Source: Lachnospiraceae bacterium (GTDB taxonomy: Bacteria; Bacillota; Clostridia; Lachnospirales; Lachnospiraceae). Taken from it: 64,000 nt of DNA. The translations under genes were made by a program, and so were the position numbers. Where the stretch lies: positions 1-64,000 of the forward strand of contig CAJTIR010000022.1 of the NCBI GenBank assembly GCA_910576385.1. The letters run 5' to 3'. Below, in pieces: positions 44,471 through 54,579 of this stretch. Under the pieces are notes generated by a model. That model was not told the DNA's origin, made no database searches, and saw only the letters and a program-made list of their open reading frames with translations. The number at the start of each line of letters is the position of its first letter. Positions within the stretch are counted from its first letter, which is position 1.

Positions 44471-46974
44471 GGGTAAATAAGGATATATTTCAAGAACCAG
44501 CCTCTGACTCCCCGTTTTTGAGTGATCCTCTGTCCCATCTGATGATAGAGAGAAAGTGTCCGCTGATATTCCTCCTCTGTCAGATCATCCTGTGAAAATG
44601 CTGCTTTCTGGAAAAGCGCAAACGCCTGCTGCCAATTGATATCTGGCAACTTTTGCTCTAATACTGCCTGATAGTCCCTATCGCTCATTCCTGTCTTTCG
44701 GCTTAGGTCCATCAGACGCAGCATAACTGCAAATTCTTTTGCAATTTCTTTGACTGACTGTGTCCGATTCTTTTGATTAAAACGCTCCCAGCGCTTTTTT
44801 AAAATCCATTTTCTGCGATACCATAAAAACAAATAGCTCCCTGCAATTGCCAAAACAAATATAGCAATCCTTTTTACGGCCATGCCAAAAATCCCATTGT
44901 CTTTTGTGCTGCTTGATTCTTTTTTGACCGTATCTTTCTGTGTCTTTTGTGTCATCGGTTTTTGTTCTTTCTTTGGCCGCTGTTTCCCCTCATACGCAGA
45001 GACCTCCTGTTTTTTCTTCTTTCTGTCTTCCTTTTTCTGTCTTCTCTGCTCCGCTGTTTCCACAGCCTGAGTGACATGTTCCCCCTGCTTCATATTTTCC
45101 AGAATATGCTGATAATCCGGCGGCGTCGCCTCAATTGGATGAAAACCAATATTTTGTTCAAAAATCTCTGTCCAGGCATGTGCCCGCTCATCGGTGACGA
45201 CTGCTGTATAGGTGCCATCCTCATTTTTTTTGAAATCTGAGGGAAGTACCAGATAACCGCTGACATATCTTGCCGGAATATCATTCATCCGAAAAAGCAG
45301 GGTTGCCGCCGTCGCAAAATGCACACAATAACCTTTGTGCTGTTCAAACAGAAAATACTCTGTGTAATCCTCCGATTCTGGCAATTCCTTGAGATCAAAG
45401 CTGTAATGATTGTCCTTCCACAGCATTTCCTGTACCATTTGCACCATTTGCTGCTGCTCGCTTTTCAGCAAAAATTCATATTCCTCTTTGAAAAGCGCAT
45501 CTTCTGCATTTGCATATAAATTCTGTTGTTCCGCTTCCTCTAACTTTTCAAAAATCTCAATTCTTTTCTTTTCATAGGCTTTCTGCGCCCGTTTTCTATA
45601 TTTTTGGGCATAAGTGCGCAGTTTTTTTAGTCCTTCCTGCGGCAGTCTGGTATAGACTTCCTTTGTATAAGCTTCATAGGCTTTCCACATCTTAAACTTG
45701 TCTGATTCTTCCATAAATGCTTCCATAACAGGTGTTGCCGCCCATTCCACCTCGCGTTCGTCCAACTCTAAAAAAGTGTCCCACTGAAAATCAGTCTCTC
45801 TCACAGGTAATACATTTCCATCTGCCTTGATCGGCAATTCATCTGAAATTTTTGTAAAATAAGGCATCAGTGTATAACCCCTTGGCTCTCCTTTCCACTT
45901 TACAGACACCTTTCGCTCCCATCCCACGGTCTGATAGACCCTGGGCATATAGTGCAGACAATCATAGGGAAAAGACTGCACAACCCTGGCATATTCTAAA
46001 CTATCTTTGCCCTGCTCTTGCGACCAGTCAAAAAATTCTTGTTTTGATACGTTATCCCAGGTGCCATTTTGGTATGCTCCTCCAATAAAGCCACGCAGAT
46101 ATAAATTGGAAGAGACTGGATAATTCACGGTAATCTCAAACATTTCTTTGCCAGTTATCTTCGGTTTGCTGTTGTCCAACTGATGTTTCTTTTGTTCCCT
46201 GACAGGAAACAGAGAACTATCTACAATTTGGCCGATCATCTCCAGCATATGATCTTCCAACAAGAGCTGTTTGGGCTGCCACTGATCGTGCCAGACTTGA
46301 ACCTGCCTCCATAATGTTTCGTTACTGGCAAATAGTATTGAGATACAGATACTAATCATCACTGCCGTTCCCAACAGAAAATGACCTCGTTCCCTGAGAT
46401 CTAAAATTTGCAGCAAAAGTCCAAATAAAACCAAGACAATACCACTAAATGAAGCGGTTACACCCAGCAAAAGTCCCGCAGTAATCACTAAAACTGGCAG
46501 CAATACGGCAATCCATAGACGCCATTGCTTGTCCTTGGTCGCCAAAATCAAAAGCCCTTCCAAAAATCCCAACAACAGCCCGCACATGAAAAGAAATATC
46601 CAAGTATAGCTGTTCTCTGATTTCAGATACCACAACAGATATTCGGTGTCATAATAGTCGTTGATTAACTCCAGCACTCGGTTTGTCGTCTCTTTTAGAC
46701 TTAACTGCAAGAGATTGTGATAGCGTGCCAAAATCAAGATAAATGCTCCCCCAAAAGCCACTATTCCAGCCGCCATCCACTTACGGCCAATATCCATAAT
46801 TATTACACCAACTGCAAGCCCTGCCGCCGCTGTCAAGGAAAAACGCCAAGGAATATAGATATCCAAAATTCTTTGCAGACAGAGGGACATGCCAAGAAAA
46901 ATCATAAAAAAACTGACCTCTCTCTGCACGCCCCCAAGCCATCCTCTGCTCTTTTCGAATGATGCCTCTTCCAT
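44467..46974 (-). CDS. membrane-anchored transglutaminase-like protease-fold protein
   Basis: 835 residues. Six or so N-terminal membrane helices, an extracellular region, then a transglutaminase core whose Cys-His pair is visible (HKGYCVHFATAATLLFRMNDIPARYVSGYLV; ERAHAWTEIF). After a Lys/Gln/Glu-rich linker come one more membrane helix (FVLAIAGSYLFLWY) and a cytoplasmic tail related to DUF4129. Typically found with a MoxR ATPase and a DUF58 protein, as here. The role of this trio is not fully known; peptide cross-linking or processing at the envelope is suspected. Confidence 0.9.
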   Translation of the reverse strand: MEEASFEKSRGWLGGVQREVSFFMIFLGMSLCLQRILDIYIPWRFSLTAAAGLAVGVIIMDIGRKWMAAGIVAFGGAFILILARYHNLLQLSLKETTNRVLELINDYYDTEYLLWYLKSENSYTWIFLFMCGLLLGFLEGLLILATKDKQWRLWIAVLLPVLVITAGLLLGVTASFSGIVLVLFGLLLQILDLRERGHFLLGTAVMISICISILFASNETLWRQVQVWHDQWQPKQLLLEDHMLEMIGQIVDSSLFPVREQKKHQLDNSKPKITGKEMFEITVNYPVSSNLYLRGFIGGAYQNGTWDNVSKQEFFDWSQEQGKDSLEYARVVQSFPYDCLHYMPRVYQTVGWERKVSVKWKGEPRGYTLMPYFTKISDELPIKADGNVLPVRETDFQWDTFLELDEREVEWAATPVMEAFMEESDKFKMWKAYEAYTKEVYTRLPQEGLKKLRTYAQKYRKRAQKAYEKKRIEIFEKLEEAEQQNLYANAEDALFKEEYEFLLKSEQQQMVQMVQEMLWKDNHYSFDLKELPESEDYTEYFLFEQHKGYCVHFATAATLLFRMNDIPARYVSGYLVLPSDFKKNEDGTYTAVVTDERAHAWTEIFEQNIGFHPIEATPPDYQHILENMKQGEHVTQAVETAEQRRQKKEDRKKKKQEVSAYEGKQRPKKEQKPMTQKTQKDTVKKESSSTKDNGIFGMAVKRIAIFVLAIAGSYLFLWYRRKWILKKRWERFNQKNRTQSVKEIAKEFAVMLRLMDLSRKTGMSDRDYQAVLEQKLPDINWQQAFALFQKAAFSQDDLTEEEYQRTLSLYHQMGQRITQKRGVRGWFLKYILIYP

Positions 46975-47000
46975 AAATTCTGCCTCTCCATCTATCTGCC

Positions 47001-48104
47001 TTACAACAAAAGCTCCAATTCTAACATTTGGCTTCTCGCCTGCTCTGGCTTTATCTTAGCCTCCTTCTTTCCATTACAGAAAAGCTCCAATGCTTGATTC
47101 CACACAAGAAAGGACGCGTATGCCTCTCCTGGAAAATCCTTCGCATAATCCTGCGGACATGCGCCCTTTTCTATTCCACACGAAGAAATCTGATTCCAAA
47201 AATCAAAAAGATCCTCCTGCCTGCGTATCGGTTTACGCTGTAACTGCGGTTCTTCCTTCTGCCGCCAGACAAGATAATGCGCACATTCCTGCAACAGCAA
47301 TTCCTGAGAAATGGTGTGCAGTACTTCCCAATATGCCCGTGATTCCCTGCTGCTCAAAGCTGATAAAGACACATCCAAAAAACACACCACATTACAATTC
47401 ATTGGCATACTCATCTCTGCCACAATCATGGCTTCATTTTTAGCAGAGAGCTTCCAGTGAATCCGATTGAGGCGGTCTCCCTTCTGGTACTCACGCAGCT
47501 TTAGCGTTTCTGATGGGTCATCTCCACTAATCTGCGGATGATAATGCTGTCCGTCTGACCAAAACAGGCGGGTACGGATTCCAATCTTAATTGTAATTTC
47601 ATATACCGCAGGAAAAACCATGATCTGTTTTTGTATCTGCTGTTTCTTCTGTAAATATAAAAAGTTCATCCATTCATAACAACGCAGTCCTTTGCATTCT
47701 GCCTGCCACAAACCAAACTCTGGTTCCCGAATCTTTATCATAATTTCTGCCATTCCCTCTGCCGGAACCTTTCCCTGCACCTTTACCAAACGGGTTTTTC
47801 CAGTTGCCACATGCTTGAGGCGGATCTTTGCCCGCACACTCGGCAAAGTAATGCCGCTGTGGTTTTTCACGCGGATCCCTGTAAGATATTCCTCAACCTG
47901 GTCTGTCTCAGAACATATAAAATCGACGTCGCTTGATAATAATTCATATTCCAGTCTTTGTCTTGCATAGGATAAGACACACAGAAAAAAGAAGGGTAAC
48001 AAAACTGCTGCCCCGCATACTGCAAGTAATCCGCGGCTTTCATATAATACCGCCAAATAAAAGATCCCAGCAATCCCCAGCCCATAGACAATACTTTTTC
48101 CCAT
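47001..48104 (-). CDS. DUF58-domain membrane protein
   Basis: 367 residues. Two N-terminal membrane helices, a beta-rich region, then the DUF58 core (LREYQKGDRLNRIHWKLSAKNEAMIVAEMSMPMN), which leads to a von Willebrand-A-like end. It lies between moxR (13 bases) and the transglutaminase gene (26 bases), the usual order of this system. Confidence 0.9.
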   Translation of the reverse strand: MGKSIVYGLGIAGIFYLAVLYESRGLLAVCGAAVLLPFFFLCVLSYARQRLEYELLSSDVDFICSETDQVEEYLTGIRVKNHSGITLPSVRAKIRLKHVATGKTRLVKVQGKVPAEGMAEIMIKIREPEFGLWQAECKGLRCYEWMNFLYLQKKQQIQKQIMVFPAVYEITIKIGIRTRLFWSDGQHYHPQISGDDPSETLKLREYQKGDRLNRIHWKLSAKNEAMIVAEMSMPMNCNVVCFLDVSLSALSSRESRAYWEVLHTISQELLLQECAHYLVWRQKEEPQLQRKPIRRQEDLFDFWNQISSCGIEKGACPQDYAKDFPGEAYASFLVWNQALELFCNGKKEAKIKPEQARSQMLELELLL

Positions 48105-48117
48105 ATTTTGTCACCTT

Positions 48118-49062
48118 TCAGACACTTTTCGGCGCTGGGGTACTCTTTAAAATCTCGGTCAAAATCTGTTCTGCATCCATATGCGCCGCCCGCGCCTTGG
48201 AATTTAACATAATTCGATGTCCGCAGACCGCAAGAAAGATATCTTCCACATCCTCGGGCAGCACATAATCTCTCTGACGCAAAAACGCCACTGCCTTTGC
48301 CATCTGCAAGATATTAATTGTTCCTCTGGGGCTGATTCCTAAATCAATCATCCGATGATTCCTAGTGTGATTGACTAGATTCCCTACATATTGGTACAAT
48401 TCTTCCTGTACATATATTTTATCTGCAAATTTCTGTATGGACAGCAATTCCTTTTGAGTAATCACCGCCTGTACTTCTTCTTGTCGCTGCATCCCTTTTA
48501 AAATCTGAATCTCATCTTCCATTTCAGGATAGCCCAGCTTTAAGCAGACCATAAAACGGTCAAGCTGAGCTTCTGGAAGCATCCAGGTACCAGCGCTGCC
48601 AAAAGGATTCTGCGTAGCAATTACTATAAATGGCGAGGGCACCTCATGACTGACGCCATCAACCGTCACCTTCTGTTCTTCCATCACCTCCAGCAAGGCA
48701 GACTGCGTCTTAGGAGACGTGCGGTTAATCTCATCAGCCAGAAGTAAATTGCACATCACGCTCCCTGGCTGATAGACAAAACTCCCGCTATCTTTTTGAT
48801 ACATAGAAAACCCTGTCAAATCTGAGGGCATTACATCTGGCGTAAATTGTACTCTATTCTGTTTTAGAGACATTGATTTTGACAAGGCCATTGCCAAAGT
48901 GGTCTTGCCGACGCCAGGAATATCATTCAAGAGGATATGGCCGCCGGCAAGAATCGCCGCCAGTGCCATTACAATACAGTCATCCTTGCCAATCACTGCC
49001 TTTTTCACTTCATTGATCACTTCAAATGCCGGAATCTGCTGTTTGTATGTTCCTGTTCCCAT
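48118..49062 (-). CDS. MoxR-family AAA+ ATPase
   Basis: 314 residues. Walker A (LLNDIPGVGKTTLAMALSKS), Walker B (LLLADEINRTSPKTQSALLEVMEE), the sensor region (IVIATQNPFGSAGTWMLPEAQLDRF) and the C-terminal lid (ISPRGTINILQMAKAVAFLRQRDYVLPEDV) make a full MoxR chaperone-type ATPase. Its start codon is only 5 bases past the ntpD stop, and the ntpD stop codon overlaps its ribosome binding site (TAGGAG), so it is coupled to the V-ATPase transcript. Confidence 0.95.
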   Translation of the reverse strand: MGTGTYKQQIPAFEVINEVKKAVIGKDDCIVMALAAILAGGHILLNDIPGVGKTTLAMALSKSMSLKQNRVQFTPDVMPSDLTGFSMYQKDSGSFVYQPGSVMCNLLLADEINRTSPKTQSALLEVMEEQKVTVDGVSHEVPSPFIVIATQNPFGSAGTWMLPEAQLDRFMVCLKLGYPEMEDEIQILKGMQRQEEVQAVITQKELLSIQKFADKIYVQEELYQYVGNLVNHTRNHRMIDLGISPRGTINILQMAKAVAFLRQRDYVLPEDVEDIFLAVCGHRIMLNSKARAAHMDAEQILTEILKSTPAPKSV

Positions 49063-49067
49063 TGCTC

Positions 49068-49688
49068 CTATACCTTCTGCTTCATACGTTTTATCACTTT
49101 AAGCCTTGTAAATTCCTCTCGTTCTTTCTCTTCCAGAGCGCTCTGAATATTCTTGGTCAGAGCTTCAAATTTGGGGATGGTAATATTCTGCAAGGCATTG
49201 GCGCGCTTCTGTGTCTTTTTAATATTGTAGGCCAGACGATAGGCGCTGGTCTCAATCTGTGCCAGACGAATCGTCAGTTCTTTCACTTTTTGAAATTTTT
49301 CACTGGCCTGATCCAAAGACATTTTTGTGCCATAGAATGGGTAAGCAGGCTTTGGTTCTGTGCCGTTGTATTCCACTTTTGGAATCTCTGTGCCCATCAC
49401 ACTGCGCCGCTTAATCGTAATGGATTCCTCTACAGGAACGCTTAAACTCAGTGCCTCTACCTCATGAATCCCCATCTGAATATTTGCCTTCTGCAAGGCA
49501 AGATAAGCGCTGGTAAAGGTCACATCAATCTCCTTTTGAATGTCTGTCGCCTGTTCAATCAGCTCCATCAATTCCCGAATCAGGATATTTCTCTTCTTAT
49601 CCATCAATTCATAACCCTGTTTGGACAGAGCCAGGGAATTCTTTGCCAATATCAAGTTTCCTTTTGTGGGAAATGTATTTGGATCCAT
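49068..49688 (-). CDS. ntpD: V-type ATP synthase subunit D
   Basis: 206 residues, the central-shaft coiled coil of the V1/A1 motor: TKGNLILAKNSLALSKQGYELMDKKRNILIRELM and, at the other end, AYNIKKTQKRANALQNITIPKFEALTKNIQSALEEKEREEFTRLKVIKRMK. GAGGTGAG precedes the ATG. It is separated from ntpB by 374 bases, the only large gap in the operon. Confidence 0.96.
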   Translation of the reverse strand: MDPNTFPTKGNLILAKNSLALSKQGYELMDKKRNILIRELMELIEQATDIQKEIDVTFTSAYLALQKANIQMGIHEVEALSLSVPVEESITIKRRSVMGTEIPKVEYNGTEPKPAYPFYGTKMSLDQASEKFQKVKELTIRLAQIETSAYRLAYNIKKTQKRANALQNITIPKFEALTKNIQSALEEKEREEFTRLKVIKRMKQKV

Positions 49689-50062
49689 TTTATCTCACCT
49701 CGGCTTTTTTTCATATACGCGACGAACACTCACCACGCTATTCGTCTCACATAATATAAGCGATGAACGCTCATCTCAATTTCGCTTACGCTTCATCTCG
49801 GTGTCCGTTGCACTCACATATCCGCCTTTCATCAGTTTCTTAGAGCTGTCGCATTAAGAAATAACAAGATATAATTTTGTTCAAAAAATTTACATTGCAA
49901 AGCAATGTAAACAACATGCACAAATATCACTCTGGGAAGCTAGCTTCCCAAGATGATTTTTGTGCATTCTGTCTTTGCCGCTTTAGCGGCAAGACTTTTT
50001 GAACTAGTAAAAATCTTAGTGCGACAGCCCCAACGCTGTTTTCCGGCGGCTGCGTTCGTCGC
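49689..50062. repeat. 374-base intergenic stretch with a foldback element (49843-50030) inside the V-ATPase operon
   Basis: The element at about 49843-50030 has ends GAGCTGTCGCATTAAGA and the inverse of GGGCTGTCGCACTAAGA (15 of 17 matched). It holds nested inverted repeats: GTTCAAAAA/TTTTTGAAC, TTACATTGCAAAGCAATGTAA, TGCACAAA/TTTGTGCA around GGGAAGCTAGCTTCCC, and TTGCCGC/GCGGCAA. Between it and ntpD are two imperfect direct copies of a GATGAGCGTTCATCGCTTATAT-like unit. No reading frame looks real. It appears to be a mobile foldback repeat inserted between ntpB and ntpD. Confidence 0.7.
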
Positions 50063-51436
50063 TTATCGCTCATAATACCTTTCCAAAATCTTGGTATCAA
50101 TACGGTCTAACTCTTCCTTGGGCAGAATATGCAGCAGTCTCCAGCCAATATCCAATGTCTCCTCAATGGTCCGGTTTTCGTTTACTCCCTGTGCCACAAA
50201 TTCCTGCTCAAAACCAACGCCAAATTCCAGATATTTTTTATCGGTCTCCGACAATTCATCCTCTCCAATTACACTTGCCAAGTCTCTGGCTTCTCCCACT
50301 CTCGCATAGGAGGAAAAGAGCTGGTTAGCCACATCCTGGTGATCTTCTCTGGTATACTCTGCTCCGATGCCATCCTTCATCAGACGAGAAAGCGAAGGCA
50401 GTACATTGATGGGCGGATAGACGTTTTTCTGATGCAAAGAGCGCTCCAATACAATCTGACCCTCTGTGATATATCCAGTTAAATCTGGAATTGGGTGGGT
50501 GATATCGTCATTGGGCATTGTTAAAATTGGAATCTGTGTCACACTGCCTTCCCGCCCCTGTACAATTCCAGCGCGTTCATACAACGTGGCCAATTCACTG
50601 TATAGATAGCCAGGATAACCCTTGCGGCTGGGAATTTCCCCCTTAGAGGCAGATACCTCACGCATTGCCTCCGCATAAGAAGTCATATCAGTTAAGATTA
50701 CTAATATATGCATATTTTTATCAAATGCCAGATATTCTGCAGCAGTCAGCGCCACCTTTGGCGTAATCAAACGCTCTGCTACCGGATCATTGGAAAGATT
50801 TAAAAACATGGTAACATGAGAACTCACTCCGCTCTCCTCAAACCTCCTGCGGAAAAATTCTGCCACATCATATTTAACGCCCATAGCCGCAAATACGATT
50901 CCAAATTCCTCGTCAGAATCCTCTCCCAAGGACGCCTGCTCGACAATCTGTGCAGCTAACTGGTCATGCGGCAAGCCATTGCCAGAAAAAATCGGCAGCT
51001 TTTGGCCACGAATCAATGTTGTCAGCCCATCAATAGCCGACACCCCAGTACGGATATAATTTCGCGGATATTCTCTGATACAAGGATTTAAAGGCAAACC
51101 GTTTACATCCCGCACTGCCTCAGGGTCAATCTTGCCAAGTCCATCAATCGGCTCTCCCAATCCATTAAAAGTTCTTCCCAAAATTTCCAGAGAAAGACCG
51201 ATTTCCATTGGATGGCCGCTTAATCTGGTATGCGTATTTTTCAAAGACATTTCATCAGTATTGTCAAACACCTGAATCACTGCTTTATCTTCATCCACAG
51301 CAACAATTCTGCCTTTTTTGCGCTGACTGCCATCGACCACAAACTCAATCATTTCCTCATAGAACGCATCCTTCACGCCCTCCAGCACAATCAGAGGGCC
51401 GTTGATCTCACTTAAACCTAAATATTCAATCGCCAT
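50063..51436 (-). CDS. ntpB: V-type ATP synthase subunit B
   Basis: 457 residues from the ATG at 51436 (GGAGG 6 bases upstream). Non-catalytic nucleotide-like subunit: [20 protein letters not shown], the degenerate P-loop region [21 protein letters not shown], and [21 protein letters not shown]. Matches the archaeal/clostridial B subunit throughout. Ten bases follow the ntpA stop. Confidence 0.97.
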   Translation of the reverse strand: MAIEYLGLSEINGPLIVLEGVKDAFYEEMIEFVVDGSQRKKGRIVAVDEDKAVIQVFDNTDEMSLKNTHTRLSGHPMEIGLSLEILGRTFNGLGEPIDGLGKIDPEAVRDVNGLPLNPCIREYPRNYIRTGVSAIDGLTTLIRGQKLPIFSGNGLPHDQLAAQIVEQASLGEDSDEEFGIVFAAMGVKYDVAEFFRRRFEESGVSSHVTMFLNLSNDPVAERLITPKVALTAAEYLAFDKNMHILVILTDMTSYAEAMREVSASKGEIPSRKGYPGYLYSELATLYERAGIVQGREGSVTQIPILTMPNDDITHPIPDLTGYITEGQIVLERSLHQKNVYPPINVLPSLSRLMKDGIGAEYTREDHQDVANQLFSSYARVGEARDLASVIGEDELSETDKKYLEFGVGFEQEFVAQGVNENRTIEETLDIGWRLLHILPKEELDRIDTKILERYYER

Positions 51437-51446
51437 ATCTACCCTC

Positions 51447-53213
51447 CTACGCGTTGGTTGACAGCAAATTTTGATAAAATTCGTCAATCATCTGCCGATA
51501 TTCTTCAAATTTGTACAATTCTTTATTTGCCACATCATATTTGATGGAAATAATTTTCTCAAAGATACGATTCTCACGAAGCATTGCCATAGGCATTCCT
51601 ATGTTAATCAGATCCTTGCATTTTTCATAGAGATATAAAATCACCTTCATCATTTGAAGCTGCTTTTCCATTGGTACAAAGGTATCTTCCGCATGAAATG
51701 CATTCTGCTGTAAGAAACCTAAACGTATCACCCTGGCAATCTCTAAAATCAATTTTTGATCATCGGGAAGCACATCGCTTCCAATCAATTTTACAATCTC
51801 ATTGAGACGGCTCTCTGTGGTAAGGATATTTAACAGCTCATTGCGGCAGGGTATAAAATCAGCCCCCACATGCGCGCCATACCAGCTCTCCAAATCACCC
51901 AAATACTCTGTGTAGCTAGTCAGCCAATTGATGGCCGGATAATGCCTGGCATAGGCCAGAGCCTTGTCCAAGGCCAAAAAACAGCGCACAAAACGCTTAG
52001 TATTTTGAGTGACTGGTTCTGAGAAATCTCCACCCTGCGGAGATACTGCGCCGATGATTGTCACACTGCCATCTGTTCCATTGAGGTTTTCCACATAACC
52101 AGCACGCTCATAGAATGCAGATAAGCGTGAGGCAAGATATGCCGGAAATCCTTCCTCTGCCGGCATTTCCTCCAATCTGCCGGACAGCTCTCGCAATGCT
52201 TCCGCCCAGCGGGAAGTAGAATCTGCCATAATTGCCACATGATAGCCCATATCACGGTAATATTCTGCCAATGTCAATCCTGTATAAATACTGGCCTCCC
52301 TCGCCGCTACCGGCATATTGGATGTATTGGCAATCAAGGTGGTTCGGTCCATCAAAAGGTTGCCGGTTTTGGGATCGACCAATTTAGAAAATTCTTCTAA
52401 AACATTGGTCATCTCGTTGCCACGTTCCCCGCAGCCAATATAGATAATAATATCGGCATCCGACCATTTGGCAAGCTGATGCTGGGTCATAGTTTTACCT
52501 GTTCCAAATCCACCAGGTATAGCCGCTGTACCACCCTTGGCAATTGGAAACAATGTATCTAAAATACGCTGCCCTGTCACCAGAGGACGGTCTGCCGGAT
52601 AACGTTTCTGAATGGGACGAGGAATCCGAATTGGCCACTGCTGGGTCATGGTCAATGTCTCCTGTGTACCATCGGATTTCTGAATTTTGACCAATGGCTC
52701 CTCAATTGTATAACTGCCATTTTCTGCTACCCAGACCACAGTTCCATTGACCTGTGGCGGTACCATCACTTTGTGCACAATGGCAGGCGTTTCTGGAACT
52801 TCTGCAATAATTGTACCGCCACTGACGATATCTTGAGGTTTGACACAAATGGTAGTCTCCCACTTACGATTTTTATCCAGTAGATCCACATTGACGCCAC
52901 GCGGAATATATGCGCCATTATTCTGGCCAATCAACTGCAGCGGCCGCTCAATTCCATCAAAAATATTGGTGATAATTCCTGGTGCAAGCGTGACACTGAT
53001 TGCTTTGCTTGCACCCTCCACCAGTTCTCCTGGACGCAGTCCAGTAGTCTCCTCAAACACCTGAATCGTGGTCTCCTCACGATTCAGCCCAATGACCTCC
53101 CCTACCAGGCGGTTCTTTCCCACATAGACCATTTCTGACATTTTAAAGCCCAGATTGCCCTTAATTGTAATGATCGGACCATTGATCCCATAGATATTTC
53201 CTGTAATGCTCAT
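51447..53213 (-). CDS. ntpA: V-type ATP synthase subunit A (catalytic)
   Basis: 588 residues. P-loop [20 protein letters not shown], catalytic region [10 protein letters not shown], and the [31 protein letters not shown] segment. It hydrolyses or makes ATP in the V1/A1 head. The start ([19 protein letters not shown]) overlaps the ntpE stop by 4 bases. Confidence 0.97.
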   Translation of the reverse strand: MSITGNIYGINGPIITIKGNLGFKMSEMVYVGKNRLVGEVIGLNREETTIQVFEETTGLRPGELVEGASKAISVTLAPGIITNIFDGIERPLQLIGQNNGAYIPRGVNVDLLDKNRKWETTICVKPQDIVSGGTIIAEVPETPAIVHKVMVPPQVNGTVVWVAENGSYTIEEPLVKIQKSDGTQETLTMTQQWPIRIPRPIQKRYPADRPLVTGQRILDTLFPIAKGGTAAIPGGFGTGKTMTQHQLAKWSDADIIIYIGCGERGNEMTNVLEEFSKLVDPKTGNLLMDRTTLIANTSNMPVAAREASIYTGLTLAEYYRDMGYHVAIMADSTSRWAEALRELSGRLEEMPAEEGFPAYLASRLSAFYERAGYVENLNGTDGSVTIIGAVSPQGGDFSEPVTQNTKRFVRCFLALDKALAYARHYPAINWLTSYTEYLGDLESWYGAHVGADFIPCRNELLNILTTESRLNEIVKLIGSDVLPDDQKLILEIARVIRLGFLQQNAFHAEDTFVPMEKQLQMMKVILYLYEKCKDLINIGMPMAMLRENRIFEKIISIKYDVANKELYKFEEYRQMIDEFYQNLLSTNA

Positions 53214-53770
53214 AGATAGGTTTCCTCCTGTTCCAGCTTGGTCATAAAGGATTCGTCAATCAAAATATTACGGGAACGGATCACAGCTCGGATCCCTCCG
53301 CCAAAATCAATCTTACTAACCGTAAGTTCTGCTTTCGTCAACACTTCCAGCTCTGTTTTTTTATCTGCATCTGAGGGATTGATATAGATAATTACTGGAT
53401 CCTGCTCTGCCACCTTTTTTGCCATATGTATCTTGGCAATCAGATATTTCTTATATTCTTCTGTATTCTGGTACTCCCCAAGCAGCAATCTCACCTGATC
53501 CGACAGCTTTACCTGCCATTTTCGTTTACATTCATCTAAAATATGCTTCTGCCGCAGCATTTCTCCAGACACCTTACTGTTGACCTGCCTGCGGATATTC
53601 CGTTCTTCAATCTGAATTTTATGTTCCATTTCTGCCTGCTTATTTTGGCGAAATTCCTCCAGCTCCTGCTTGCAAGAACGATCAAACTGTGCAATCATCT
53701 CATCACTCTTTTGTTTCGCCTCATCAATGGTAAAATTGCGGAACACTTCCAGTTTCTCCTCGATCTGCAT
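53210..53770 (-). CDS. ntpE: V-type ATP synthase subunit E
   Basis: 186 residues from the ATG at 53770 with AGAAGGGAG just upstream. Peripheral-stalk subunit: an N-terminal charged helix (EEKLEVFRNFTIDEAKQKSDEMIAQF...) and a globular end (VIIYINPSDADKK...IDFGGGIRAVIRSRNILIDESF). The order F-E-A-B-D is that of clostridial operons. A start 15 codons earlier is possible but has no ribosome binding site. Confidence 0.9.
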   Translation of the reverse strand: MQIEEKLEVFRNFTIDEAKQKSDEMIAQFDRSCKQELEEFRQNKQAEMEHKIQIEERNIRRQVNSKVSGEMLRQKHILDECKRKWQVKLSDQVRLLLGEYQNTEEYKKYLIAKIHMAKKVAEQDPVIIYINPSDADKKTELEVLTKAELTVSKIDFGGGIRAVIRSRNILIDESFMTKLEQEETYL

Positions 53771-53829
53771 ACTGTCTCCCTTCTGACTACTGTACAAGCC
53801 CATCGAATCTGTCAAACAGCTTCCGGCCG

Positions 53830-54138
53830 CTATAATTTCAATCCGATAGCCTCACTGACATAATCTGTAATAAAGTTTTCCTTGCGTCCTGTGCCATGAC
53901 GGTCGGGAATCTCGATCAGCAGAGGCAGCCGCCGATTGAGCTTGACATCATCAATCAAATCTGGAAATTCTCTGCCAAACTTTTCTGTCAAAAGAACAAT
54001 TCCAATTTCTTTATCCTGAAATACCGCTTCCAGCGCTTCCTTTAACTCCTGCCGCTCATGGACTACTACACCCTCCACGCCGACTAAGCGCATTCCTGTG
54101 TAAGTGTCCCTGTTATCACTGATCAGATACATTTTCAT
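53830..54138 (-). CDS. ntpF: V-type ATP synthase subunit F
   Basis: 102 residues, small Rossmann-like shaft subunit: MYLISDNRDTYTGMRLVGVEGVVV and the IGIVLLTEKFG strand are diagnostic. It lies between K and E, 15 bases after ntpK. Confidence 0.93.
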   Translation of the reverse strand: MKMYLISDNRDTYTGMRLVGVEGVVVHERQELKEALEAVFQDKEIGIVLLTEKFGREFPDLIDDVKLNRRLPLLIEIPDRHGTGRKENFITDYVSEAIGLKL

Positions 54139-54153
54139 AACGATTCTCCTTAA

Positions 54154-54567
54154 TTATCCCAAAATAGAGAAAGAGATCAACAGTCCGTATAGGGCAATAG
54201 ATTCTGCCAGCGCAACGAAAATCAGTGCTTTACCCATGATACTGGAATCCTCACTCAAAGCGCCCAGCGCCGCACTCGCTGCACTTGCCACCGCAATACC
54301 AGCACCGATACAGGAAAGTCCTGTGGAAAGCGCTGCTGCCAGATAACGCCATCCCTCCACATTAGAGACAGCCGCCTCGCCTGCTGCTTGTACATTACCG
54401 CCAAACAATAAAATATCTGTCACTAGAACTGTGCCAAAGAAGAAAAAGATATTACAGCCCAGCGCCGCCTTAAATCCGCCTTCTCTGCGCTTACTTAACA
54501 AAAATCCACCCACTGGAATTATCATGCTGCAAAGTAAGATCACTACTAATAAAATTTTTGTTACCAT
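54154..54567 (-). CDS. ntpK: V-type ATP synthase subunit K (rotor ring)
   Basis: 137 residues with four membrane helices in two hairpins. Only the second hairpin is a standard c-subunit (AALSTGLSCIGAGIAVASAASAALGAL; GKALIFVALAESIALYGLLISFSIL), with the ion-binding Glu in LAES; the first hairpin lacks an ionisable residue, as in the E. hirae Na+-type ring. The ion (Na+ or H+) cannot be fixed from this. Confidence 0.93.
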   Translation of the reverse strand: MVTKILLVVILLCSMIIPVGGFLLSKRREGGFKAALGCNIFFFFGTVLVTDILLFGGNVQAAGEAAVSNVEGWRYLAAALSTGLSCIGAGIAVASAASAALGALSEDSSIMGKALIFVALAESIALYGLLISFSILG

Positions 54568-54579
54568 GTTCGTATCCTC

